From contig NZ_SRSO01000014.1 of the NCBI RefSeq assembly GCF_004791695.1, positions 51,209-115,208 of the forward strand: a stretch of DNA of 64,000 bases, given 5' to 3'. Under the pieces are notes generated by a model. That model was not told the origin of the DNA. It saw only the letters and a program-made list of their open reading frames with translations, and did no database searches. Within the stretch, counting starts at the first letter, position 1; every line of letters begins with the position of its first letter. Shown here in pieces: positions 17,212 to 25,337 of this stretch. The position numbers and the translations under genes are program-made. The stretch is from Flavivirga rizhaonensis. GTDB lineage: Bacteria; Bacteroidota; Bacteroidia; Flavobacteriales; Flavobacteriaceae.

Positions 17212-17792
17212 TTATTCTGTTTCTTTCCAAATAAATAAGCTACGAATGAGGCTGCAATTCCTAACCCTAAGAAGAATGCTCCTAATCTTGGGTAAGAATG
17301 TGCTTTAAAATTTAAAATGTCCTTACTTCCAAATAGAGGAGGTTGAAAACCCATAACGCTTCCATCTGGATTCGTAAACTTCATAATGGCTTTAGGGTCT
17401 AAGTCATGACCATAATCGTGCTCCCACAGATAGAAATCATAAAGCCCTGCACTACTTAAAACAATCATTAAAATAAACCAGAATAAGAACCATTTATAGT
17501 TACCTTTAAAAGCAATTAATAAGCCTATAACCGTTGTAATAATAATTCCTATGGGAAAAATTTTAAACTCAGGAATTGCTTCAGGAATGTATTTCATTCC
17601 TACGTAATGGTTCATTAAATTAATGTTCTTAATATCATGTGGGTGTACATCAGAAAAATCATTAATATGAATATACATACCTAACGGAGTTGGGTATTGC
17701 GGTGCTTCCAGTGTTATTTTCCATAGGGGGAAAAAGAATAGCCCTAGAGGTAATAAAGCCGCAATTAGCATGATGATATTTGATCTTTTCAT
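17199..17792 (-). CDS. Membrane protein of nos cluster, function unknown
   Basis: A 197-residue protein when started at the ATG at 17792. The alternative ATG at 17807 is provided by a dispersed repeat (the ATTCCCATG part) and is less likely. It has an N-terminal membrane segment (about 5-24), a periplasmic part with histidines and tryptophans (HINDFSDVHPHDIKN, NHYVGMKYI, LWEHDYGHDL), two central helices (about 90-130) and a C-terminal helix before KKQNK. It sits between nosZ and nosL, as conserved unknown membrane genes do in clade II nos clusters. A role in electron transfer or copper-site maturation is only a guess. Confidence 0.7.
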   Translation of the reverse strand: MKRSNIIMLIAALLPLGLFFFPLWKITLEAPQYPTPLGMYIHINDFSDVHPHDIKNINLMNHYVGMKYIPEAIPEFKIFPIGIIITTVIGLLIAFKGNYKWFLFWFILMIVLSSAGLYDFYLWEHDYGHDLDPKAIMKFTNPDGSVMGFQPPLFGSKDILNFKAHSYPRLGAFFLGLGIAASFVAYLFGKKQNKIPS

Positions 17793-17798
17793 CTTTAT

Positions 17799-17823
17799 AA
17801 TTCCCATGAAAACGGGAATCTCG
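17799..17823. repeat. Dispersed palindromic repeat, family D
   Basis: ATTCCC-ATGAAAAC-GGGAAT followed by CTC. A related copy is at 37181-37205 (ATTCCC-GTGAAAAG-GGGAAT). It contributes an extra ATG just upstream of the real start of the membrane gene. Confidence 0.75.
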
Positions 17824-17910
17824 TTTTTAGTTATACTATTATTTTTAAGGTGTTATCCTTATTCAAGAGCATTAAGCATTCTAATATTAATTAGGAAAAT
17901 ATTTCTTGAG

Positions 17911-17931
17911 ATTCCTGCTTTCGCAGGAATT
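17911..17931. repeat. Short palindrome of the family D type
   Basis: ATTCCTGC-TTTC-GCAGGAAT, a perfect eight-base stem with a four-base loop, in the gap after nosZ. Confidence 0.7.
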
Positions 17932-17948
17932 TAGTGGTTTTAAAAAGA

Positions 17949-17980
17949 AAGGCGAGAGCGAAATAAATAACTCTCGCCTT
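17949..17980 (-). terminator. Intrinsic terminator after nosZ
   Basis: AAGGCGAGAG (17949-17958) and CTCTCGCCTT (17971-17980) form a perfect ten-base stem with a 12-base loop. On the minus strand the stem is followed by TCTTTTT. It lies 37 bases after the nosZ stop. The downstream nosL-D-F-Y genes must then be read by partial read-through or from their own promoter. Confidence 0.7.
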
Positions 17981-18016
17981 AAATAGGGAAATAAACACTA
18001 AAATAAAATCCCCCTT

Positions 18017-19981
18017 CTATTCAATATCTTCACCAAGCGACCATTTTAAAGGTGTATTAGCATTTGCCGGAGATACGCGAACATATCCTTGCATTTCTTG
18101 ATGTAATGCAGAACAGAAATCTGTACAATAAAAAGGCCATACACCTACTTGTTTAGGTTCCCATAGAAAGGTTTCTGTTTGTCCTGGCATAATTAGTAGT
18201 TCTGAAGTATTAGCTCCAATCATACTTACACCGTGAGGCACATCGTAATCTTGCTCTAAATTTGTTACATGGAAATATACTTTGTCACCTACTTTAACAC
18301 CTTCTATATTATCTGGCGCAAAGTGACTACGTATTGTGGTCATATAAACATGAACCGTTTTGCCATCTCTAACAACTTTTGTGTCTGCTTCGCTTAAAGC
18401 AGCATATGGATGTTTGTTGTCTTCTAATTTGAAAAGTTTTTTAGAACGTGGTTTTATTAAATCTGCAGGACATCCAGCAGCATAGTGAGGCTCACCAATT
18501 GTTGGAAAATCTAATAACAATTCCATTTTCTCTCCAGAAATATCATAAAGTTGAGCCGACTGTGTTACTTCGGGACCTGTTGGTAAATAACGATCTTTGG
18601 TAATTTTATTCATCGCTACGACATATTTTCCCCAAGGTTTTTGTGAGTTTCCTCCAGGAATCATTAAGTGACCAACGGAATAGTAACAAGGTTGTCTGTC
18701 TACAACTTCCCAAGTTCCTAATTTCCATTTTACAACTTCAGAAGAAATAAAGAAAGTAGTGTATGCATTTCCTTTACCATCAAATTCTGTATGTAAAGGT
18801 CCTAAACCAGGTTGTTCAACTACACCGGCTAATACATCTTCGAAATTTAAGATAGGAATACCATAAGCATCACCAGCTACTTTATTGTTCTCAATAGCGG
18901 CTAGCATTTTAGTGAAAGAATGCACTGTTAAATTAGCAGATAATTTTCCGTTGCCAACTATGTATTCTCCAGTTGGATCAACATCACAACCATGAGGAGA
19001 TTTTGGTGTTGGTAAGAAATAAACAGCACCAGGAACATCTAATGGATTTACAACGCGTACTTCTTTTTTCATAGTTGAAGTCGCAGAATGTGTTGCTTCG
19101 TCATACACATTATGTGCATAATTTGCAGGCATCATAGTACCACCACCATTATTTACATATTCTTCAATTTTCTTCCAGTTAACAGCGGCAATAAAATCTT
19201 TATCATTTTGAGATGCATTTACTTCCATAAGGGTACTTGCTTCTTCCGTATTATAAGTCGTAAAGAAGAACCAACCATGAGATTTTCCACGACCGGGATG
19301 CGATAAATCATAATCGAAACCTGGCATTATTAATTGGAATTTAATATCCATATGCCCATGTTCTGGATCGATAGAAATAAAAGATAAAGCCCCTTTAAAG
19401 TTGCCTTTATAGTCTTTTATAGGCATATCCTTTTGGGGAATTGGAATTGAAAAACGAGTTCCCGCAACAACATACTCTGAATTTTCGGTTACAAAAGAAG
19501 AACTGTGGTTACCCGCACTATTTGGAACTTCAATGATTTCTGTAGTTTCAAAAGTTGATAAGTCTATTTTTGCAATACGTGGTGTGTTGTTACCATTAAT
19601 AAATATCCAACGACCATCTATTTCACCGTTTGTTTGAGAAATGTCTGGATGGTGTGAATCATCCCAAGGCACAAAACCATGAGAGGTATTTAGCATAGGT
19701 TTTGTTTCTTCGTTGTATCCATAAGCTTTTTCAGCATCTTGAGAAAATACGGGAATGACTTTGAATAAACGTCCAGATGGTAAACCGTAAACAGAAAGTT
19801 GTCCACTAAAACCACCAGATATAAAGGCGTAGAATTCGTCATGTTCTCCAGGAGCTACATAAACTTTTTCTGCGGCACTGCTAGAAAGGGCTCCAGAATT
19901 AGATTTTGATGCGTTATTACAGCTTGTAAATGCTACAAGAACACTTAATAATGCAAGCGTTGATTTTAAAATATTCTTCAT
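18017..19981 (-). CDS. nosZ: Nitrous oxide reductase NosZ (Sec-dependent, clade II type)
   Basis: A 654-residue lipoprotein (FTSC lipobox, Cys20) with a Sec signal and no twin-arginine motif, as in clade II enzymes. It reduces N2O to N2. The seven-bladed propeller carries the CuZ histidines in HGHMD, KSHGWFFF, ANYAHNVYDEATH, PKSPHGCDVDP and GPLHTEFDGKG. The C-terminal cupredoxin domain carries CuA: His583 and C619-TDF-C623-SAL-H627-QE-M630. No nosR or TAT system is needed. It is preceded by a fasciclin and a cytochrome c gene on the same strand and followed by a membrane protein and nosLDFY. Confidence 0.97.
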   Translation of the reverse strand: MKNILKSTLALLSVLVAFTSCNNASKSNSGALSSSAAEKVYVAPGEHDEFYAFISGGFSGQLSVYGLPSGRLFKVIPVFSQDAEKAYGYNEETKPMLNTSHGFVPWDDSHHPDISQTNGEIDGRWIFINGNNTPRIAKIDLSTFETTEIIEVPNSAGNHSSSFVTENSEYVVAGTRFSIPIPQKDMPIKDYKGNFKGALSFISIDPEHGHMDIKFQLIMPGFDYDLSHPGRGKSHGWFFFTTYNTEEASTLMEVNASQNDKDFIAAVNWKKIEEYVNNGGGTMMPANYAHNVYDEATHSATSTMKKEVRVVNPLDVPGAVYFLPTPKSPHGCDVDPTGEYIVGNGKLSANLTVHSFTKMLAAIENNKVAGDAYGIPILNFEDVLAGVVEQPGLGPLHTEFDGKGNAYTTFFISSEVVKWKLGTWEVVDRQPCYYSVGHLMIPGGNSQKPWGKYVVAMNKITKDRYLPTGPEVTQSAQLYDISGEKMELLLDFPTIGEPHYAAGCPADLIKPRSKKLFKLEDNKHPYAALSEADTKVVRDGKTVHVYMTTIRSHFAPDNIEGVKVGDKVYFHVTNLEQDYDVPHGVSMIGANTSELLIMPGQTETFLWEPKQVGVWPFYCTDFCSALHQEMQGYVRVSPANANTPLKWSLGEDIE

Positions 19982-20050
19982 TGTCTTTTAAATTTAGTTA
20001 GTGTTTTAATCTAAAAATTCTCCGACTCTTGAATCGGGAGTTCCTATTTA

Positions 20051-20102
20051 CCTATCCTTTGAAGAGGTCAGAACTGTTAAAAAAGGCAGTTCTGGGTGAG
20101 GT
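20051..20102. repeat. Dispersed palindromic repeat, family C, copy 1
   Basis: CCTATCCTTTGAAGAGGTCAG followed by AACTG...GGCAGTTCTGGGTGAGGT. It shares this layout with the copy at 38691-38744. It lies in the fasciclin-nosZ gap. Confidence 0.8.
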
Positions 20103-20127
20103 GAAATATAAAATTTCAAGAAATTTT

Positions 20128-20700
20128 TTACTCCGTAGGAGGTAATAATACTTTATCAATAACATGCACAATACCATTACCTGCTGGTACACTTGCAATA
20201 ATTTTAGCACCACCAATTAGTGGTTCACCATCTACAACTTCTACTTTAACATAACCGTTGTTTGCTTGCCCTAGTTTTTTAAATTTTTTAAGAAAATCTT
20301 TCGAGTAATTTCCGGGCGTTACGTGGTATTTTAGGATATTGGCCAAAGCGTCTTTGTTTTCTGGCTTCAATAAATTTTCTACAGTGCCTTCTGGTAAAGC
20401 TGCAAATGCCTCGTTTGTTGGTGCAAATACCATTAATGGACCTGCGTTTACTAAAGCATTTTCTAACTCTGCTGCTTGAACAGCAGCGACTAAAGTTGTA
20501 TGATCTTTAGAGCCAATGGCTATGTGCAAAACTGTAGGTTTACCTTCATCATCTTTTATAAAAGCTTGCCCAGATTTTTCTTTCGGAGTGGTTACTTTTT
20601 CAGATTTTGAATTTGTTAAGGCTTCTTTGTTTTCGTTTTTACAAGCTGTGAATGTTATAATACACAGCAACATGAGAATAGTCTGCTTTAATGTTTTCAT
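20128..20700 (-). CDS. Fasciclin-domain lipoprotein of nos cluster
   Basis: A 190-residue lipoprotein (lipobox FTAC) when started at the ATG at 20700. An upstream ATG at 20742 adds 14 residues that do not fit the signal. One fasciclin (FAS1) domain covers about residues 55-188, with the H1 box VFAPTNEAFAALP and the H2-like VHVIDKVLLPP at the end. FAS1 domains mediate protein binding at the envelope, and its place between a cytochrome c gene and nosZ suggests a scaffold for periplasmic electron transfer; this is an inference. Confidence 0.85.
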   Translation of the reverse strand: MKTLKQTILMLLCIITFTACKNENKEALTNSKSEKVTTPKEKSGQAFIKDDEGKPTVLHIAIGSKDHTTLVAAVQAAELENALVNAGPLMVFAPTNEAFAALPEGTVENLLKPENKDALANILKYHVTPGNYSKDFLKKFKKLGQANNGYVKVEVVDGEPLIGGAKIIASVPAGNGIVHVIDKVLLPPTE

Positions 20701-20799
20701 CTGTTTGTATTTAGTGTTAGTTAGTAGCCAGATGTCACTCACATAGTAAATATTTCAGGTTATATCGAAATTTTTAATTATGTTCATTTCATTAGACTG

Positions 20800-21300
20800 T
20801 TATTTTAATGTTCTAAAATATTCTAATACAGCTCTGGCATCTTCCTCTGATAAATTCTGATTTGCCATAGGAGAGCCATTAAATTCAATAAGTAACGCTT
20901 TTGCTAATGGGTCTTTTTGGACCATTTCATCTGGATTCAATATCATATTCATAACCCATTCAGGAGAACGTCTGCTTAAAATATTTTTTGGAGCAGGTCC
21001 AATAAATTTTTTGTCTGGTCTGTGACAAGCAGCACACATTTTCTTAAATACATCAGCGCCATGATTTGCCATAGTTTGATCTATTTCTGAAGCAAGACTA
21101 ATAGATGAAATAGGCCCAATACCTTTGTTATCTAGATCTATTTGTTTAGATGCAGGTAAGGACTCAACTTTTTTTATTTTTTGTTCTGTAGGTGCTTTTT
21201 TTTCATAGGAAAACCCTTCTTTCTTTTTTTCTTCTTTACCACCACAGCTTATTAGAAATGATACAAACAATATCATTGCAATATTTAGTGTTTTTTTCAT
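20800..21300 (-). CDS. Lipoprotein cytochrome c, head of the nos transcript
   Basis: A 166-residue lipoprotein (lipobox ISC, Cys19) with a lysine/glutamate-rich linker (about 23-60) and a class I cytochrome c domain. The heme motif is CAACH (about residues 89-93), and MANQ in GSPMANQNLSEEDARAV gives the likely sixth ligand. It is the first gene of the minus-strand nos run and has a Crp/Fnr-type promoter. With nosR and the Wolinella-type nosC/G/H genes absent, it is a good candidate for the electron donor of NosZ. Confidence 0.87.
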   Translation of the reverse strand: MKKTLNIAMILFVSFLISCGGKEEKKKEGFSYEKKAPTEQKIKKVESLPASKQIDLDNKGIGPISSISLASEIDQTMANHGADVFKKMCAACHRPDKKFIGPAPKNILSRRSPEWVMNMILNPDEMVQKDPLAKALLIEFNGSPMANQNLSEEDARAVLEYFRTLK

Positions 21301-21321
21301 ATTTAGTTTGATTTAGTGGCA

Positions 21322-21368
21322 CAAATTTAAACCCATATGTTTCAATAAAATATGATAAAAATCATATT
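21322..21368 (-). promoter_or_regulatory. Cytochrome c / nos promoter with Crp/Fnr-type operator
   Basis: The minus-strand -7 element TAAATTTG is at 21329-21322. The perfect palindrome AATATGAT-AAAA-ATCATATT (21349-21368), core TGA-N6-TCA, is centred 29.5 bases upstream of it, that is at about -41.5. The same operator serves the divergent Rrf2 gene. Confidence 0.8.
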
Positions 21369-21396
21369 CAAGATAAAAACATCCTCTTTATCTTTG
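21349..21396 (+). promoter_or_regulatory. Rrf2 gene promoter sharing the divergent operator
   Basis: The -7 element TATCTTTG at 21389-21396 starts 30.5 bases from the operator centre (21358.5). The operator thus sits near -42 for both divergent promoters and replaces the -33 element of each. Confidence 0.7.
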
Positions 21397-21421
21397 CCTT
21401 ATGTTTACTATCATTTAAAAT

Positions 21422-21853
21422 ATGTTATCAAATTCATCAAAATATGCTATTAAGGCGGTGTTATTTTTAGCCTTAAATGCCAGTGAAAAGAAGAAAGTAA
21501 TGGTTAAGGATATTTCTAAACCTATAAACGTTCCACAAGCTTACATAGCCAAATTATTACAGCCATTAGTTAAAGAAGGCATAGTGTCTTCTGCCAGAGG
21601 ACCAAGAGGAGGATTTTATTTAGATGAAAATAATATGAACCATTCTATAATGAGCATTGTAAATGTTATAGATGGAGAGAAAAGATTAAAATCTTGCTTG
21701 ATGAGTTTAAAAAAATGTAATGAAGAAAAGCCTTGTCCATTACATAATGAGTTAAGTGCTTCAAGAGCTCAGATATTGAACAATTTAAAATCTAGAATGA
21801 TAAAAGATTTAGTCAAAGAAGTTGAAGCAGGAAATGCTTTTCTGCCTCTTTAA
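21422..21853 (+). CDS. Rrf2-family transcriptional regulator with three cysteines (NsrR/IscR-like)
   Basis: A 143-residue winged-helix regulator. The N-terminal helix-turn-helix (about 26-62) ends in the Rrf2 hallmark SSARGPRGGF. Cys92, Cys99 and Cys105 (spacing x6, x5) are placed as the Fe-S ligands of NsrR, IscR and RsrR. In NsrR the cluster senses NO. Divergent transcription from the nos operon supports an NO or redox sensor controlling denitrification, but the palindrome between them has a Crp/Fnr-like core, so its own target site is not certain. Confidence 0.85.
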   Translation: MLSNSSKYAIKAVLFLALNASEKKKVMVKDISKPINVPQAYIAKLLQPLVKEGIVSSARGPRGGFYLDENNMNHSIMSIVNVIDGEKRLKSCLMSLKKCNEEKPCPLHNELSASRAQILNNLKSRMIKDLVKEVEAGNAFLPL

Positions 21854-21860
21854 TTTCGGT

Positions 21861-22394
21861 CTAAAAATAAAACCTTACAAAAGGTGCCCAAGGGTCAATA
21901 TAAATACTTTTGTTGTCATCAAATAAAATATCATATCTCACTCCAAAAGTCACATTGCCACTTCTATAACCAGCACCAAGAAATAAAGCAGGTGACCAAT
22001 AGTTATCGTTAGGAATATTTAAATTAGTGTTATAGCGTCGGTTTACATGAAGTTGTTCAAATTCAGCCGAAAGTTGTATCTCATTAATGATGTTAAATAA
22101 TCCAATTAAACTACCTCCTAAAATAGTTGATTTATAAACCCTCTTTTGACTATCGAATGTACCATTGAGTCCTAAACCCAATGCAAAAGTTTTGTCAAAT
22201 TCGTAAATAGCGCTGGGAGCTAGAGTTCCACTAAAAAAATCATTACCAAAATTTAATCCAATACCCCCACCAAAACGAACATGATTCCAAAAATAATTGG
22301 TTTTTTGCTGTGCAATTATATGGTTTAGACTAAACGAAAAAACGAGAATAATTAGAGCTATTTTTTTATTAATCGTAAGCAATGTCTTCATCAA
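21861..22394 (-). CDS. Small outer-membrane beta-barrel protein, function unknown
   Basis: A 177-residue exported protein with signal peptide (cleavage after about residue 29, IIAQQ). The rest is alternating hydrophobic strands (FGGGIGLNFGNDFF, FALGLGLNGTFDS, LFLGAGYRSGNVTFGVRYDILF) ending with the aromatic strand PFVRFYF, as in small eight-stranded OmpA/PorT-type barrels. It converges on the Rrf2 gene with only seven bases between the stops. No family-specific motif is seen. Confidence 0.65.
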   Translation of the reverse strand: MMKTLLTINKKIALIILVFSFSLNHIIAQQKTNYFWNHVRFGGGIGLNFGNDFFSGTLAPSAIYEFDKTFALGLGLNGTFDSQKRVYKSTILGGSLIGLFNIINEIQLSAEFEQLHVNRRYNTNLNIPNDNYWSPALFLGAGYRSGNVTFGVRYDILFDDNKSIYIDPWAPFVRFYF

Positions 22395-22501
22395 AATTAG
22401 AAATCGTTAAAAAATTAACATGTTATAATAGTATATTCGTTAAAAGGGTATTGTCTCTCTATAAATATAGTCAAAGAAACATCTAATTTTAGTAAAAGTT
22501 G

Positions 22502-22509
22502 TATTTTTG
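22502..22509 (+). promoter_or_regulatory. sucA -7 promoter element
   Basis: TATTTTTG, matching the Bacteroidota TAnnTTTG consensus, about 40 bases before the sucA ATG. Confidence 0.6.
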
Positions 22510-22549
22510 GAGAATATTTTGACTAACCTACACGGGATTAAAAATAACA

Positions 22550-25291
22550 ATGGATAAATTTTCATTTTTAAACGCAGCACATACAGCATATTTTGCTGAT
22601 TTATACGATCAATATTTACAAAATCCAGATTCGGTAGAACCTAGTTGGAGAGCTTTTTTTCAAGGGTATGATTTTGGTAGTGAGAACTATGGATTAAGTG
22701 GAGAGATTGTAGAAGATGTTTCTACTCAAATTCCAGAACACGTTCAAAAGGAATTTAATGTTGTTAGGCTTATTGATGGTTACAGGATGCGTGGTCATTT
22801 GTTTACTAAAACAAATCCAGTAAGAGAGCGTAGAAGTTACACGCCTACTTTAGAATTACAAAATTTCGGTCTTTCCGAAAACGATTTAGATACTGTTTTT
22901 AATGCAGGAGAAATTCTAGGTATTGGAGCTAAAACCTTGCGAAGAATAATTGATCATTTAGAAAATATTTATTGTAGTTCTATTGGTGTTGAGTATATGT
23001 ATTTGCGTAATCCAGAGGTTATTAGCTGGTGGCAAACTCAGCTTAATAAAAATGATAATCAGCCTAATTATTCGGTAGAAACCAAAAAATATATACTTTC
23101 TAAATTGAATCAAGCGGTTACGTTTGAAAACTTTTTGCAAACTAAATATGTAGGACAAAAGCGTTTTTCCTTAGAAGGAGGCGAGTCTTTAATTCCAGCA
23201 ATTAGTAATGTCCTTTTTTATTCGGTAGAAAAATATGGAGTAAAAGAATGTGTCTTAGGTATGGCGCATCGTGGACGTTTAAGCACATTGGTTAATATAT
23301 TTAGAAAACCATTAAATGAGCTTTTTAGCGAGTTTGATGGTAAAGATTTTGAAGATGAAAATATTGATGGTGACGTCAAGTATCATTTAGGTTTAACTTT
23401 AGATAAAACTTACCAAAACGGTAAGAATATTAAGATGAATTTGGTACCAAATCCATCGCATTTAGAAACGGTTGCTCCCGTTGCAGAAGGTATTACACGT
23501 GCAAAGATTGATAGTGATTATGATGGTGATAATTCAAAAATATTGCCAATTATAGTGCACGGAGATGCAGCCATTGCTGGGCAAGGTGTGGTATATGAGG
23601 TAGCACAGATGAGTCAGTTAAATGGTTATAAAACAGGGGGGACTGTTCATATTGTAGTTAATAATCAAATCGGTTTTACTACGAATTATTTGGATGCACG
23701 ATCCAGTACCTATTGTACAGATGTTGCCAAAGTAACTTTATCGCCTGTATTACATGTTAATTCAGATGATGCCGAAGCAGTAGTACATGCTGTCGAGATG
23801 GCTTTGGAATATAGAATGCGTTATAAAAAAGACGTATACATAGATTTATTAGGTTACCGTAAATATGGACACAATGAAGGTGACGAGCCTCGTTTTACAC
23901 AACCTAAACTATATAAAAATATATCAAAGCACTCTAATCCGTTTAAAATATATTCTGAAAAGTTAATTGCAGAAAATACCATTGATAAAGCCTACGTAGA
24001 TAAAATTGTTGCAGATTTTAAAGATACCTTAGAAAAAGAATATGCTAAATCTAAAGAGGCAGAGTCTTCAAAGGTTAGAGAGTTTATGCAAGAGCGTTGG
24101 TCTGCGTTTGAACGTAAAGGTATAGACGGCATGCTTGAAACCGTAGAAACAAAGTATCCAAAGAATAAATTAGAAGGTATTTCAAAAATAGTATCAACAG
24201 TTCCAGAAGGCGTTAAGTTTTTGCGTAAAGCAGAAAGAATTCTTGATGGGCGCAAAAAAATGGTTTTTGAAACTGATACGCTTGATTGGGGAATGGCTGA
24301 AACTTTGGCTTATGGTAGTTTGATGGAAGACGGTTACAATGTACGTATCTCGGGTCAGGATGTAGAGCGAGGAACATTTAGCCACCGTCATGCTATTTTG
24401 CGTGATGAAATATCTGAAGAACGTATTAATTTATTAAATACAAATCCGGATAATAAGGGTAATATGGATATTTACAATTCTTTCTTATCTGAATATGGGG
24501 TTCTTGGTTTTGATTATGGTTATGCCATGGCTACCCCAAATACATTAACTGTTTGGGAAGCACAGTTTGGTGATTTTAGTAATGGGGCACAGATTATTTT
24601 TGACCAATATTTATCGGCAGCCGAAGATAAATGGAAGTCTCAAAATGGAATTGTTGTGTTGTTACCTCATGGATATGAAGGACAAGGGTCTGAACATTCA
24701 TCAGCGAGGATAGAACGTTATTTACAATTGTGTGGTGAAGATAATATGATTGTTGCAGATTGTTCTACACCAGCAAACTTTTTCCACTTATTGCGTCGTC
24801 AAATGAAACGTGATTTCAGAAAACCTTTAGTTGTTTTTACACCTAAAAGTTTATTGCGTCATCCAAAAGCTGTATCATCAATAAATGAATTAGCAAGTGG
24901 TAAGTTTGAAGAAGTTATAGACGATACGATTGCTCCTGAGAATGTAAAAAAATTAGTTTTCTGTACAGGTAAATTCTATTACGATTTATTGGCAGAAAGA
25001 GAATCATTAGGAAAAGAAGATATTGCTTTAGTAAGAATTGAGCAATTATTCCCACTACATTTAGAACGTATACAAGACATTATAAATAAATATCCAAATG
25101 TAGAAAACTATGTTTGGGCACAAGAAGAACCTAAAAACATGGGAGCTTGGAGTTTTATGGCACAACGTATGGATTTGGTGAAGTTAGAAGTAGCTTCAAG
25201 ACCATATAGTTCGGTGCCGGCACCAGGATCCAGTACAAGAGATAAGAGAAGACAACGATCTGTTATTGATGCAGTTTTCAATAGCAACTAG
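22550..25291 (+). CDS. sucA: 2-oxoglutarate dehydrogenase E1 component
   Basis: A 913-residue thiamine diphosphate enzyme that decarboxylates 2-oxoglutarate in the TCA cycle. It has the short E1o N-terminal helix (FLNAAHTAYFADLYDQY start) for E2 binding, the LGMAHRGRLSTLVNI segment, HGDAAIAGQGVVYE and NNQIGFTT (ThDP/Mg site), and in the C-terminal half SGQDVERGTFSHRHA and LLPHGYEGQGSEHSSARIER (only GYEGQGSEHSSAR needed for the call). Length is typical (about 930). sucB follows 46 bases downstream. Confidence 0.97.
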   Translation: MDKFSFLNAAHTAYFADLYDQYLQNPDSVEPSWRAFFQGYDFGSENYGLSGEIVEDVSTQIPEHVQKEFNVVRLIDGYRMRGHLFTKTNPVRERRSYTPTLELQNFGLSENDLDTVFNAGEILGIGAKTLRRIIDHLENIYCSSIGVEYMYLRNPEVISWWQTQLNKNDNQPNYSVETKKYILSKLNQAVTFENFLQTKYVGQKRFSLEGGESLIPAISNVLFYSVEKYGVKECVLGMAHRGRLSTLVNIFRKPLNELFSEFDGKDFEDENIDGDVKYHLGLTLDKTYQNGKNIKMNLVPNPSHLETVAPVAEGITRAKIDSDYDGDNSKILPIIVHGDAAIAGQGVVYEVAQMSQLNGYKTGGTVHIVVNNQIGFTTNYLDARSSTYCTDVAKVTLSPVLHVNSDDAEAVVHAVEMALEYRMRYKKDVYIDLLGYRKYGHNEGDEPRFTQPKLYKNISKHSNPFKIYSEKLIAENTIDKAYVDKIVADFKDTLEKEYAKSKEAESSKVREFMQERWSAFERKGIDGMLETVETKYPKNKLEGISKIVSTVPEGVKFLRKAERILDGRKKMVFETDTLDWGMAETLAYGSLMEDGYNVRISGQDVERGTFSHRHAILRDEISEERINLLNTNPDNKGNMDIYNSFLSEYGVLGFDYGYAMATPNTLTVWEAQFGDFSNGAQIIFDQYLSAAEDKWKSQNGIVVLLPHGYEGQGSEHSSARIERYLQLCGEDNMIVADCSTPANFFHLLRRQMKRDFRKPLVVFTPKSLLRHPKAVSSINELASGKFEEVIDDTIAPENVKKLVFCTGKFYYDLLAERESLGKEDIALVRIEQLFPLHLERIQDIINKYPNVENYVWAQEEPKNMGAWSFMAQRMDLVKLEVASRPYSSVPAPGSSTRDKRRQRSVIDAVFNSN

Positions 25292-25337
25292 TTTATATTA
25301 AAAAGAAATAATTCATATACAATTAAAATTATAAAGA

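Noticed and set aside
22395..22549. Crp/Fnr-type palindrome search before sucA and the small barrel gene
   Set aside because: No TGA-N6-TCA element at the -41.5 position was found; the region has only a -7 element.
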